Shown: positions 14,346 to 21,536 of the stretch, in pieces
Layout: every line of letters begins with the position of its first letter
Position numbering within the stretch: the stretch's first letter is position 1
NCBI GenBank assembly: GCA_050122535.1
Contig: JASFIT010000021.1
Span: 1 to 21,582, forward strand
Length of the DNA: 21,582 bases
Direction of reading: 5' to 3'
Origin: JASFEQ01 sp050122535
GTDB taxonomy: Bacteria > Desulfobacterota > DSM-4660 > Desulfatiglandales > HGW-15
Notes under the pieces: model-generated
Database searches by the model: none
The model's input: the letters and a program-made list of their open reading frames with translations, nothing else
Told to the model about the DNA's origin: nothing
Translations under genes and position numbers: made by a program

Positions 14346-16736
14346 ATGGCGAATAAAAGCAGCCTTCATCAAAGGGGAGTGTCTTTTCTGTTAACCTTTT
14401 TCACTTCAGGGGCGTTGCTGCTCAGTGCCTGCGCCACGCCTTCTAGCCAGCAAGTCTCCTCCGAGGTGTCCGAGGCGCCCGTCATAGAGTCCTTGCAGGT
14501 GCAACCCTCCCCAGAGCAGACTGTGGTAGAGATCCAGAATTCCAGGCCTACCCACTATACGGCCTTTACCCTAATTGATCCACCAAGGGTCATTATCGAT
14601 ATTCGGGGTGAGGCTGGCCCCGATCTCCGACAGACCACGGAGGTAAACGATGGGAATGTGAGAGAGATTCGTATTGAGAAGGGGAAGACCCAGACCATGA
14701 CTACGAGACTGGTGGTCGCCTTGGCGAGGGCCGTGGACTACGATGCGGTAGAGCAAGAAAATCGTATCCGCGTGACCCTCACACCCAAAGGGACACCTCC
14801 CGGTACGGCTCAACTATCGGAAGCACAAGCGGCGACAGGGTCCCAGGAGACGGAAGAAACGGGTGTTATTACCCCGGCGGAACCGAGGATTTTTTTCAAG
14901 CCACGCCCCATCGGTCTAAATCAAGTTCTAGGTGTTGACTTCACCATGCTTGACGCAGGCAGATCCCTGTTGGTCGTGACAACCGACAAGAAGGTCCCTT
15001 ATCATCTGGAAAGATCGGGCCCTAAAACACTGCTCCTAACCCTTGAGGGGAGTACCATCCCACCTTTGCTCATGAGACGGCTCGATTCCCGTTACTTCGA
15101 AGGAACCGTGGATCGGGTCAAGGCCTCCCTCACGGACAGTCAAGTTGCACTGGCCATTTCTCTAAGGCAAATGGTTCCCTTTCATGTGAAGCAGACAGAA
15201 TCCGCCATAAGCATCGATTTCGGGCCGACCGCCATAGAACCACCAGAGAAGCGGCTGATGCCCTTGAAGGTGTCGGAAGCTAAGGTGGTGCAGGTTGTCA
15301 GGGCTCCTGCAGAAGGGGCTCCCAAAGAGGCCCCAAGAGTTGCCCCTGTTCAGCCTACTCCAACAAGAGCTAAGGCCTTTGGTCCGCCGCCGGTTGGTGA
15401 GACCATCGCACCAGTCACAGGGAGGAAGTACCGCGGCGAGCCCATGTATTTGGACTTCGTGAATGCCGAAGTCACCAACATCCTGCGGTTGGTCAACGAA
15501 GTGAGCGACGAAAACATTATATGGGATCCAGCAATTTCGGGGAGGAAGGTGTCCATGGTTCTAAAGAATGTGCCCTGGGACCAGGCCCTGGACCTGATCT
15601 TGGTCAATAATGACTTGGACAAAAGACGGTATCCTCCGAACATCATCTGGATAACGACCAAAGAAAAAATGATGAAGATCGAGGCGGAGGAGCGGAAAAA
15701 GCAACAAGAGGCGGAGGCGAGGATAGAGGCTGAAAGGAAGAGGAAGCTGGAAGAACTGGAGAAGAAAAAGCAGCTGGAACCCCTTATCACAGAGTTCATT
15801 CCCCTCGATTTTGCTAACGCAGACGAGATTAAACAACATATCGTCCTGAGTGACAGGGGCACCATAAGCACAGATGCACGGACGAACACCATTATTATAA
15901 AGGATATTTCCGAAAATATTGAAGAGGCGAAAAAGACGGTCAAGCAGTTTGACACACCGGTTAAACAGATTATGATTGAGGCCCGCATTGTGGATGCCTC
16001 CACCGACTTCAGCCGTGATCTGGGCGTTAGATGGGGTATTCCCGGGACTGCGCCCGGCGTGAACGCGCAACGGGTGTCCAACACGGGAGTCTCTTTTGGT
16101 ATACCCACGGACGCAACGACTTACTCAACCGGGATGGATAATTTGGTTGGCGGGACCTTTTCTTCCAATGCGCCGACCGACTGGACACCCAATCTTGGCT
16201 TCAGCATCGGTTATCTCACCTCGAGCACGTTGGGCGCCATCACCATAAATGCGGAAATTGCACTGGCAGAGACCGAGGGCAAGGCAAAGATTATCTCCGC
16301 CCCGAAGGTCATAGCCAGCAATGGGGAGAGTGCCACAATCGCGAGAGGGAGCACTTTCTACCTGGAGGCGGCGGAAAACGTGGAGCCCAAAGAGGTGACT
16401 GCACAGCTTTCTTTGGAGGTCACGCCCACGGTCAGTTACAATGATTTTGTCACCATGGAGGTCACCGTTAAGGACGAACAGGAGCAATTTCGTGGAAAGA
16501 CGGGAAAGGACCTCTCGACCAAGTTGATGATCAAGAGTGGCGAGACGATTGTCATCGGTGGTATCTATACGGAAACGAGTGCTGAACAGGAGAGCGGGAT
16601 CCCTTATCTGAGATCGGTTCCGATATTGGGCTGGCTATTCAAGGCAAAGTTAGAGACACGGGAAAGGACTGAATTGCTCATATTCCTGACGCCCACCGTG
16701 GTCTCTACCGGGGGCGATGCCAAGGCATCTCTTTAG
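14346..16736 (+). CDS. pilQ: type IV pilus secretin PilQ, predicted lipoprotein
   Basis: A 796-residue outer-membrane secretin through which the pilus exits. The signal ends in a canonical lipobox, GALLLSAC, with Cys29. Two AMIN domains (about 45-148 and 190-293) could bind peptidoglycan. After a proline-rich linker come the STN/N0 domain (about 360-440, DFVNAEVTNILRLV...), a highly charged helix (about 441-475), the N1 domain (about 480-540), and the secretin core (about 541-790) with VIASNGESATI, SGETIVIGGIY and VPILGWLFKAK. The start is the ATG at 14346, with GGGAG 7 nt upstream. Longer in-frame starts at 14271 and 14295 have poor ribosome spacing and would bury the lipoprotein signal. Confidence 0.95.
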   Translation: MANKSSLHQRGVSFLLTFFTSGALLLSACATPSSQQVSSEVSEAPVIESLQVQPSPEQTVVEIQNSRPTHYTAFTLIDPPRVIIDIRGEAGPDLRQTTEVNDGNVREIRIEKGKTQTMTTRLVVALARAVDYDAVEQENRIRVTLTPKGTPPGTAQLSEAQAATGSQETEETGVITPAEPRIFFKPRPIGLNQVLGVDFTMLDAGRSLLVVTTDKKVPYHLERSGPKTLLLTLEGSTIPPLLMRRLDSRYFEGTVDRVKASLTDSQVALAISLRQMVPFHVKQTESAISIDFGPTAIEPPEKRLMPLKVSEAKVVQVVRAPAEGAPKEAPRVAPVQPTPTRAKAFGPPPVGETIAPVTGRKYRGEPMYLDFVNAEVTNILRLVNEVSDENIIWDPAISGRKVSMVLKNVPWDQALDLILVNNDLDKRRYPPNIIWITTKEKMMKIEAEERKKQQEAEARIEAERKRKLEELEKKKQLEPLITEFIPLDFANADEIKQHIVLSDRGTISTDARTNTIIIKDISENIEEAKKTVKQFDTPVKQIMIEARIVDASTDFSRDLGVRWGIPGTAPGVNAQRVSNTGVSFGIPTDATTYSTGMDNLVGGTFSSNAPTDWTPNLGFSIGYLTSSTLGAITINAEIALAETEGKAKIISAPKVIASNGESATIARGSTFYLEAAENVEPKEVTAQLSLEVTPTVSYNDFVTMEVTVKDEQEQFRGKTGKDLSTKLMIKSGETIVIGGIYTETSAEQESGIPYLRSVPILGWLFKAKLETRERTELLIFLTPTVVSTGGDAKASL

Positions 16737-16880
16737 CAGGCGATGCCATAAATACAGGTGACAGCATCTGCGGTTTGCTCCAAGACCTCCATCCCTGGCC
16801 CAGACCTGGTCTTTCGATATTTCATAAACAGAAACGCGGGCACGCCAAGGCTAAGAAGTGATTGCCCTATCGAATCACGT

Positions 16881-16906
16881 CGCGCCAGGGCAGGCTCGTT
16901 TTTTTT
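16881..16906 (+). terminator. candidate rho-independent terminator of the pil operon
   Basis: CGCGCC (16881-16886) pairs with GGCTCG (16893-16898) apart from one mismatch. The loop is AGGGCA, and eight T follow (16899-16906). The stem is short, so confidence is limited. It lies about 145 bp after the pilQ stop. Confidence 0.45.
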
Positions 16907-16942
16907 GGGCGGAATACGGGAATAACGGATTCAACATCCCTC

Positions 16943-16974
16943 TTGACAGGGAAGTGAAAATTATTCATATACGG
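16943..16974 (+). promoter_or_regulatory. weak promoter candidate for the TPR lipoprotein gene
   Basis: A perfect TTGACA (16943-16948) is followed by AT-rich DNA with CATATA at 17 bp or TATACG at 19 bp. The -10 is poor. Confidence 0.3.
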
Positions 16975-16996
16975 GTAGCATCCTTCAAAAAACATC

Positions 16997-17020
16997 ATTC
17001 CACCATTCCACCATTCCATT
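16997..17020. repeat. short tandem repeat, 8-bp unit ATTCCACC
   Basis: Units ATTCCACC (16997-17004), ATTCCACC (17005-17012) and ATTCCATT (17013-17020) stand head to tail, upstream of the TPR gene. Confidence 0.75.
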
Positions 17021-17027
17021 ATTTTTA

Positions 17028-17058
17028 CCCCGTGAAATCCTTTCCAATTTCACCGGGG
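17028..17058 (+). promoter_or_regulatory. hairpin just upstream of the TPR gene ribosome site
   Basis: CCCC plus GTGAAAT (17028-17038) pairs with ATTTCAC plus GGGG (17047-17053, 17055-17058), with one bulged C at 17054. The stem is 11 bp and the loop 8 nt. The ribosome site GGAGGAGG follows at 17067. No T run follows, so it is not a terminator. Confidence 0.45.
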
Positions 17059-17080
17059 CCATGTGCGGAGGAGGTGCTTC

Positions 17081-17851
17081 GTGTACAGAAAGTCTATCAT
17101 TATATTCTTTATCATCCTGTTTGCTTTCGGCTACATCGGTTGTGCAGGAACCCAGAAAAAAGAGGTCAGCGACAAGAAAAAGGCCGAAGCCCTTCAAAAC
17201 CTGGGCGCCTCATATGTCCGTGAAGGGAAGTTGCGCGAGGGGCTGAGGAATCTGCACCAGGCGGTCAAATTAGACCCTGATAATGGGGAATTACACAATC
17301 AGATAGCCCTTGTCTATATGAATCTGGCAGAATATGACGCCTCCCTCCGGCATTTCAAAAAGGCCCTTGCCCTGAAGCCCCGGTATCCCGAGGTCCAGAA
17401 CAACCTGGGAAACCTCTACTTGCTCCTGAGAAAATGGGACCTGGCCATCGCTCGCTACCAAAAGGCCGTGGCAGACGTGCTATATAGGACACCGCACTTT
17501 GCATATACGAACATGGGGCTAGCCTACTATAACAAGGGCGAGTATGAAAAAGCGATAGAAGTTTACCAGCATTCGCTCGAACTGGAACCTACCTATAGCA
17601 CCACCTACTTCAATCTGGCATACGCCTATGAGGCCACGCAGAAGTGGGAACAGGCGATTGGAGCCTACCAGAAAGCCATCCAACATCTACCAAATGATCC
17701 GGCAGCCTATTATCGTTTAGGGAAGCTTTATCTCAAGTTGGATAGAAAAGAGGAGGCGTCAAAGGCATTTGAGGAGTTCCTGGAAATCGCGCCGAAAGGG
17801 CCCTATGAGGAAGAGGTGAAGGAGATACTCAGGACGATTCAGAAGAAGTAA
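17081..17851 (+). CDS. TPR-repeat lipoprotein, PilF/Tgl-like candidate pilotin
   Basis: A 256-residue exported protein. The signal peptide (about 1-20) ends GYIGC; Gly at -1 and Cys21 suggest lipidation, though Tyr at -3 is not the usual Leu. The rest is about six tetratricopeptide repeats, for example LGASYVREGKLREGLRNLHQ, LHNQIALVYMNLAEYDASLR, MGLAYYNKGEYEKAIEVYQ and YRLGKLYLKLDRKEEASKAF, ending in a short charged tail. The start is GTG at 17081 with GGAGGAGG six nt upstream; an earlier in-frame GTG at 17063 lacks a ribosome site. PilF (Pseudomonas) and Tgl (Myxococcus) are lipoproteins of this build that promote PilQ multimer assembly. The position right after pilQ supports that role, but it is inference. 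Confidence 0.8.
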   Translation: MYRKSIIIFFIILFAFGYIGCAGTQKKEVSDKKKAEALQNLGASYVREGKLREGLRNLHQAVKLDPDNGELHNQIALVYMNLAEYDASLRHFKKALALKPRYPEVQNNLGNLYLLLRKWDLAIARYQKAVADVLYRTPHFAYTNMGLAYYNKGEYEKAIEVYQHSLELEPTYSTTYFNLAYAYEATQKWEQAIGAYQKAIQHLPNDPAAYYRLGKLYLKLDRKEEASKAFEEFLEIAPKGPYEEEVKEILRTIQKK

Positions 17852-17890
17852 ACTTTTGCCCCACTAATATTGCCCACCAAGCCCACCTGA

Positions 17891-18514
17891 CTATTTTACC
17901 ATGTCTTTTATATCCATAAGGGCATCCGCATGGAAATCTGCTTCTAAGTCTCTATTCTTGTACGCAATGAAGACAACGCCTGCCCCTTTGGACGTTTCAT
18001 AATCAACGGCCGTATCCCCCACATAGAAGGCCTGGGCCGGGCTGAGTCTAAAAAAATCGAGAATTCTGAGAAGGGCCTCTGGGTGGGGTTTGGGATTTTC
18101 CACATCCAGTGATGAGACAACAATGTCAAAAAATTCTTTTAGGCCGTGCGTCTCCAGCACGTCTCCAATGGTGTTGCTCCTGTTGGTGGCAACACCCAGA
18201 CCAAACCGAGGCTTGAGCCAGCTGAGCAATTCCTTCAACCCGGGTTCCATGACCATGTGGCGAATAAATGGTGCGTAATCCATCTCCCACCTGTACGCTA
18301 GGGCCTTTTCCACGTGAGGCGTTCCTTGAAAGATGTGGCGGATGGATTCATCGGCTGTATGCATGTGGACAAAGTCAACTTCGCCCTCTTCCATGGGCGG
18401 AAGTTGGAAATGGGTAAGCAGGTGGTTGTAAAAGTTGACATTTGCCTCTCGAGAGTCAAACATCACCCCATCGCAATCAAAAACAACGGCGCCTGTTACT
18501 TGATTTATGCTCAT
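17891..18514 (-). CDS. HAD-superfamily hydrolase (phosphoglycolate-phosphatase-like)
   Basis: A 207-residue soluble phosphatase of HAD subfamily IA. Motif I is VFDCDGVMFDS with nucleophile Asp13 and Asp15. Motif II is GVATNRS with the Thr. Motif III is the Lys in NPKPHPE. Motif IV is FYVGDTAVDYE. A helical cap (about 20-90) sits between motifs I and II. Such enzymes hydrolyse small phosphate esters such as phosphoglycolate or sugar phosphates; the substrate is not defined by sequence. The ATG at 18514 has only a weak purine stretch upstream. A good leftward promoter at 18686-18714 would give it a leader that carries a palindromic repeat. It is convergent with the TPR gene and no terminator is seen. 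Confidence 0.9.
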   Translation of the reverse strand: MSINQVTGAVVFDCDGVMFDSREANVNFYNHLLTHFQLPPMEEGEVDFVHMHTADESIRHIFQGTPHVEKALAYRWEMDYAPFIRHMVMEPGLKELLSWLKPRFGLGVATNRSNTIGDVLETHGLKEFFDIVVSSLDVENPKPHPEALLRILDFFRLSPAQAFYVGDTAVDYETSKGAGVVFIAYKNRDLEADFHADALMDIKDMVK

Positions 18515-18568
18515 GATTATTCGCTACTCTTTTCTCCCAGTCGAGAATCTTTTTCTCATTCCCTCTTG

Positions 18569-18652
18569 GTCATTGCGAGCGACCAAAGGGAGCGCGGCAA
18601 TCTCGTGATTTTGAATGCATTATGAGATTGCTTCGCTAACGCTCGCAATGAC
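18569..18652. repeat. GTCATTGCGAG-type palindromic dispersed repeat, copy 2
   Basis: The left arm begins GTCATTGCGAG (18569-18579), and the right arm ends CTCGCAATGAC (18642-18652). Inner parts GGCAATCTC and GAGATTGC also pair. It is the same element as 9976-10074 and would lie within the leader of the HAD gene transcript. Confidence 0.85.
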
Positions 18653-18685
18653 ATGCTTTGCAGTGTCTTGTTAGTGAAGCCGTTC

Positions 18686-18714
18686 ACTATAAAGAAGCTG
18701 AACGACCCTGTCAA
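18686..18714 (-). promoter_or_regulatory. sigma70-type promoter, probably for the HAD hydrolase gene
   Basis: On the minus strand TTGACA (18714-18709), a 17-bp spacer, then TATAGT (18691-18686). It points towards the HAD gene, whose start is about 165 nt beyond the expected transcription start. Confidence 0.6.
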
Positions 18715-18790
18715 CAATTACCTTGAGTGTTCCTAATTCGCCCATTAGCCCCTTTTGTTCAGAAAACCTTTCAAACTTCCCATTATATGA

Positions 18791-18929
18791 AAGGGGGGGA
18801 TGGGGACTGTCCGACAAGTCCCTCTCCCTTACCCCCTCACCTAGCCTCTCCCCCTCCCGGGGGAGAGGAATTCTGGGTCGATAGACAGCATGAATGGGGG
18901 ATTTTGTAAAGAGGGGCGAGGGGGGAGAA
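18791..18929. repeat. C/G-rich dispersed repeat block with a 10-bp hairpin
   Basis: G-runs flank a C-rich centre. A perfect stem CCTCTCCCCC/GGGGGAGAGG (18845-18854 with 18859-18868) has a 4-nt loop. It is similar in style to the element at 205-310 but not the same sequence. Confidence 0.6.
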
Positions 18930-19062
18930 GGGCTCACGACGTATGGCCAGAGAAGAGTCGCCTTGACAGCTCCTCAAGAGAAGCGGCCATTTCGGTTTGG
19001 TGGACATGGGTTAAAAGAGGCAGGAGAAGTTCTCTTGAATCTATCGAAAAACTGGCTTCTGA

Positions 19063-19187
19063 GAGGTTGTTGGAAAATGTCCATATGCAAGGCTTTCGAA
19101 ATCCCGAGGAATGAGGCGTACAGAGAAGTACGCCGCAGTGACGAGGGATGAGGGTAACGCAGCAGATGGGCGTTTTCCGACAACCTC
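19063..19187. mobile_element. 125-bp MITE-like element with 26-bp terminal inverted repeats
   Basis: The left end begins GAGGTTGTTGGAAAATG (19063-19088) and the right end closes with CGTTTTCCGACAACCTC (19162-19187). The two 26-base ends match at 22 positions as inverted repeats. Inside is a perfect hairpin GGCGTAC/GTACGCC (19115-19121 with 19128-19134). It has no coding capacity. It ends one base before the stop codon of the small membrane protein gene. No obvious target-site duplication is seen. Confidence 0.75.
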
Positions 19188-19188
19188 C

Positions 19189-19386
19189 TTAGTATTCCGA
19201 ATACTTTGTCCGGTAAGAGATCTCAGGAGGAAATTCCTCCGGTTCTTCCTCCCGACGAAGGTCTAACCAGGTCCTTATAAGAGAGTAAATAATCCCGCAT
19301 CCCATACAGGTTAACGCAAGATATAGAAAACCCATAAAGATAAAATAATCGGCATTCCATTGCCATTCAAAAGAGAGTGGCGTCAT
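19189..19386 (-). CDS. small membrane protein downstream of qrcD
   Basis: A 65-residue protein with one hydrophobic helix (about 14-37, containing FMGFLYLALTCMGCGIIYSL), an N-terminal MTPLSFEWQWN, and a charged, Glu-rich C-terminal tail. The ATG has GGAGG at 6-nt spacing, so it is very likely translated. It follows qrcD in the same direction after 83 bp that carry a tandem repeat. I do not recognise a family. By position it could be a small accessory subunit stabilising the membrane module, but that is inference. The stop codon abuts a MITE-like element. Confidence 0.75.
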   Translation of the reverse strand: MTPLSFEWQWNADYFIFMGFLYLALTCMGCGIIYSLIRTWLDLRREEEPEEFPPEISYRTKYSEY

Positions 19387-19400
19387 TTCCTACCTCCTAC

Positions 19401-19441
19401 AAGTGCCTAAAGTGAGCTAAAGTGCCTAAAGTGTCTAAAGT
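19401..19441. repeat. short tandem repeat, unit AAGTGCCTA, between qrcD and the small membrane gene
   Basis: Units AAGTGCCTA (19401), AAGTGAGCTA (19410), AAGTGCCTA (19420) and AAGTGTCTA (19429), and a partial AAGTTA (19438), stand head to tail. The unit is 9-10 bp and non-coding. Confidence 0.8.
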
Positions 19442-19469
19442 TATCAGAGGATTTAGCTCCTATCAATTC

Positions 19470-20705
19470 CTACACGGTCGGGTTTAACTCCCTTTCTTTA
19501 GGAAAAACGGGCAGATATCTGTATGAGAGCGAGAATACGAGAAACCCGTAACCAATCAGCGCAAAGGCAATGCCCCATTCCTGCCAGGTGGGCAGATAGC
19601 TCCAGAACCGGTCAAAGGGCATCACAGGTACGGCAAGGGTGACCAGCGTGAAAACAAAACGATTCAGGACGATGCCCGTGCAATTCAGCAAGCAGCCAAA
19701 AATGAGCAACTGCTCGTTCTCCCTATATTTGGGTGTGATAAGAATGATGGCTGGTACCACCCCACAGACAATAATTTCGGCCACCAGCAGCCAGACACCG
19801 TATGATCCCCCCTTGTAGAAATCCATGAAACTGAGTCCGGCTCTGGGGGCAATATCAAAGATCCAGACCAGGGTATCGGCAATCTTTAAGACAATATATC
19901 CGGCCAGGAGCCAACCAGATATTTTGGCCAGCAATTGATACACGTTTTTGGGGACCAACTTCTTACGGGTGACCGCTTCTGCCAGTTTGGTGCACAGAAT
20001 GGTGAAAGCGGGCCCTGACGCTATGGCCGAGAAGACAAAAAGAAAAAATGTAGTGGGCCAGATATAAAATTCCCACCTGTAGGCAAAAGGTCTGGCGTAG
20101 AGCACCCCGTACACTCCCCCCAGAGATCCTTGGTGGAAAAAGGAGAGAAAGGTGCCAGTGGCTGCAAACACGGCCATGATATGATGCATGTGATGACCAA
20201 ACACGCGAAAATCGCGGATCCCATCCAGTTTGCGGTTTTCCAGAATGATGGGGAGGTACTCGATGGTCAAAACAGCGAAGTAGGCTGTAATACAGAAGGA
20301 GACCTCCGTCAACATGGAGTGGACATTGGCATGCCAGAATATGAACCAACCCCGTATGGGCTGGCCAATATCAATGGCGAGCATGGCTATGGCGCCCGAG
20401 TAGCAGATGAACCCTATGATTACAGCGGCGTTAATAATATCCTTTAATTCCTTTTTCCCGATAATATAGGTGAGGAATCCGGTGAAAAAGGCCCCTGCCC
20501 CAAGGGCAATGACCGCCAGATCGAAAACGATCCAGAGGGCAAAGGCAAAGATGTTGCTCATATTGGTCTGGTTCAGCCCTTTTATGAGAACGAGAAAGGC
20601 GGCCAAAAGTCCCCAGGCCAAAAGCCCTGCCCAAGGTAATGTCCAGAGGAAGAAGGTCTTAGGGGAACACCTCTTTACGCCTTCTGGAAGCAATGCTTCA
20701 TCCAT
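19470..20705 (-). CDS. qrcD: menaquinone reductase integral membrane subunit QrcD (NrfD/PsrC family)
   Basis: A 411-residue inner-membrane protein with about 10 helices, of the NrfD/PsrC quinone-interacting family. Features point to QrcD: the N-terminal LPEGVKRCS, FALWIVFDLAVIALGAGAFFTG, LDIGQPIRGW, WHANVHSMLTEVSFCI, FHQGSLGGVYGVL, and the ending SLSYRYLPVFPKEREL, as I recall from Desulfovibrio QrcD. In that complex QrcD binds menaquinone near the periplasmic face and receives electrons from the iron-sulfur subunit QrcC. The ATG has AGGAGG 9 nt upstream, 39 bp after qrcC. Another NrfD-type complex is possible, since QrcA and QrcB are outside the window. Confidence 0.8.
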   Translation of the reverse strand: MDEALLPEGVKRCSPKTFFLWTLPWAGLLAWGLLAAFLVLIKGLNQTNMSNIFAFALWIVFDLAVIALGAGAFFTGFLTYIIGKKELKDIINAAVIIGFICYSGAIAMLAIDIGQPIRGWFIFWHANVHSMLTEVSFCITAYFAVLTIEYLPIILENRKLDGIRDFRVFGHHMHHIMAVFAATGTFLSFFHQGSLGGVYGVLYARPFAYRWEFYIWPTTFFLFVFSAIASGPAFTILCTKLAEAVTRKKLVPKNVYQLLAKISGWLLAGYIVLKIADTLVWIFDIAPRAGLSFMDFYKGGSYGVWLLVAEIIVCGVVPAIILITPKYRENEQLLIFGCLLNCTGIVLNRFVFTLVTLAVPVMPFDRFWSYLPTWQEWGIAFALIGYGFLVFSLSYRYLPVFPKERELNPTV

Positions 20706-20744
20706 TTCCTATTCCTCCTTAGTGCTGCTCAGCGATGCAACGGC

Positions 20745-21536
20745 TTAACCCGTTGCCTTTATGACGGGCCGAAATTCTTCGGGTCGATAATTGTCTGCCT
20801 TTCTTCTGACCCAATCCTTGGTGGTGATATAATAAACCTTTGGCTCTGTGCCAAGGCGTTCCAGAAGTCTGAAGGCATATGGACTCTTACTCAGCTGGGA
20901 GACCCTGTGTCCCGGGTTGTTAAGGTCTCCAAAGGTGATGGCCTGGACCGGACAAGCCTCAGTACAGGCCGTGATATATTCGCCCTCCTCAAGTTCTGTT
21001 CGATCTTCGGCATAGGCCTTGTTCTTTGCTCTCATGAGACGATGGTGGCAAAAGGTACATTTTTCCACCACCCCCCGCATGCGGGGTGAGACCTCCGGGG
21101 AAAGCGAGCGTTCCAGGCCCTTAGAAAAGGGCTTGATTAGGCCATAACCGTCCCACCAGTTAAAATACCTGGCATGGTAAGGACAAGCGGCCTGGCAATA
21201 TCTGCATCCTATGCAACGCGTGTAGATCTGGCTAACAATCCCTGTATGGTAATCCGTCTCTGTGGCCGTTGGGGGGCAGACAGAAACGCAAGGCGTGTGA
21301 TGATGACAGTGCATGCATGGTCTGGGGAAATAGCTCACCTCCGTATGGGGGAATTCCTTTCCATTGGTGATCTGATAGAGTTGCATCCAGGCGATGCTAC
21401 GCTCCTTGTCGGATTCGTCAGCCCTGACGCCCACATTGTTTTCAGCGGCACAGGCAACCATGCACGTGCCACAACCGGTGCATTTGTCCAGATTGATGAC
21501 CATACCATATTTGTATTTACCCTTTTCCTCTTTCAT
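20745..21536 (-). CDS. qrcC: menaquinone reductase iron-sulfur subunit QrcC (four 4Fe-4S clusters)
   Basis: A 263-residue ferredoxin-like electron-transfer protein of the PsrB/HybA/QrcC type. Sixteen cysteines form four cluster sites: C19-C22-C25-C29; C74-C77-C83-C87; C108-C111-C114-C118; and C160-C163 with C191-C195. There is no twin-arginine or Sec signal. This is also known for QrcC, which is thought to be exported with its catalytic partner, but a cytoplasmic location cannot be excluded from sequence. Its ATG overlaps the stop of an upstream frame by 4 bp (ATGA), and qrcD follows after 39 bp. The family is certain; assignment to Qrc rests on the QrcD-like neighbour. Confidence 0.78.
   Translation of the reverse strand: MKEEKGKYKYGMVINLDKCTGCGTCMVACAAENNVGVRADESDKERSIAWMQLYQITNGKEFPHTEVSYFPRPCMHCHHHTPCVSVCPPTATETDYHTGIVSQIYTRCIGCRYCQAACPYHARYFNWWDGYGLIKPFSKGLERSLSPEVSPRMRGVVEKCTFCHHRLMRAKNKAYAEDRTELEEGEYITACTEACPVQAITFGDLNNPGHRVSQLSKSPYAFRLLERLGTEPKVYYITTKDWVRRKADNYRPEEFRPVIKATG

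Larger units (their letters stand above)
16737..17080. other. intergenic region between pilQ and the TPR lipoprotein gene
   Basis: No gene is supported. It contains a candidate terminator (16881-16906), a TTGACA box, an 8-bp tandem repeat and a hairpin immediately before the ribosome site of the next gene. Confidence 0.5.
18515..19188. other. repeat-rich intergenic region without a supported gene
   Basis: These 674 bases contain, left to right, a GTCATTGCGAG-type palindrome, a leftward promoter, a C/G-rich hairpin block (about 18791-18929), roughly 130 bases with no recognisable signal (about 18930-19062), and a MITE-like element. Several short reading frames cross it; none has family resemblance or a convincing ribosome site. 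Confidence 0.6.

Noticed and set aside
18671..18745. 24-codon minus-strand frame MGELGTLKVIVDRVVQLLYS..., which looks like a protein C-terminus
   Set aside because: The same bases form a clean TTGACA-17-TATAGT promoter, the upstream frame dissolves into a G/C-rich repeat, and no family is recognised. A decayed gene end cannot be fully excluded.
18890..19151. Two overlapping plus-strand frames containing LTAPQEKRPFRFGGHGLKEA and EAAISVWWTWVKRG
   Set aside because: They run through a G-rich repeat at one end and the MITE-like element at the other, and neither recalls a family. A remnant of an old gene is possible but not supportable.
19401..19441. Tandem repeats considered as a CRISPR array
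   Set aside because: The units are 9-10 bp with no spacers, far too short for CRISPR repeats.
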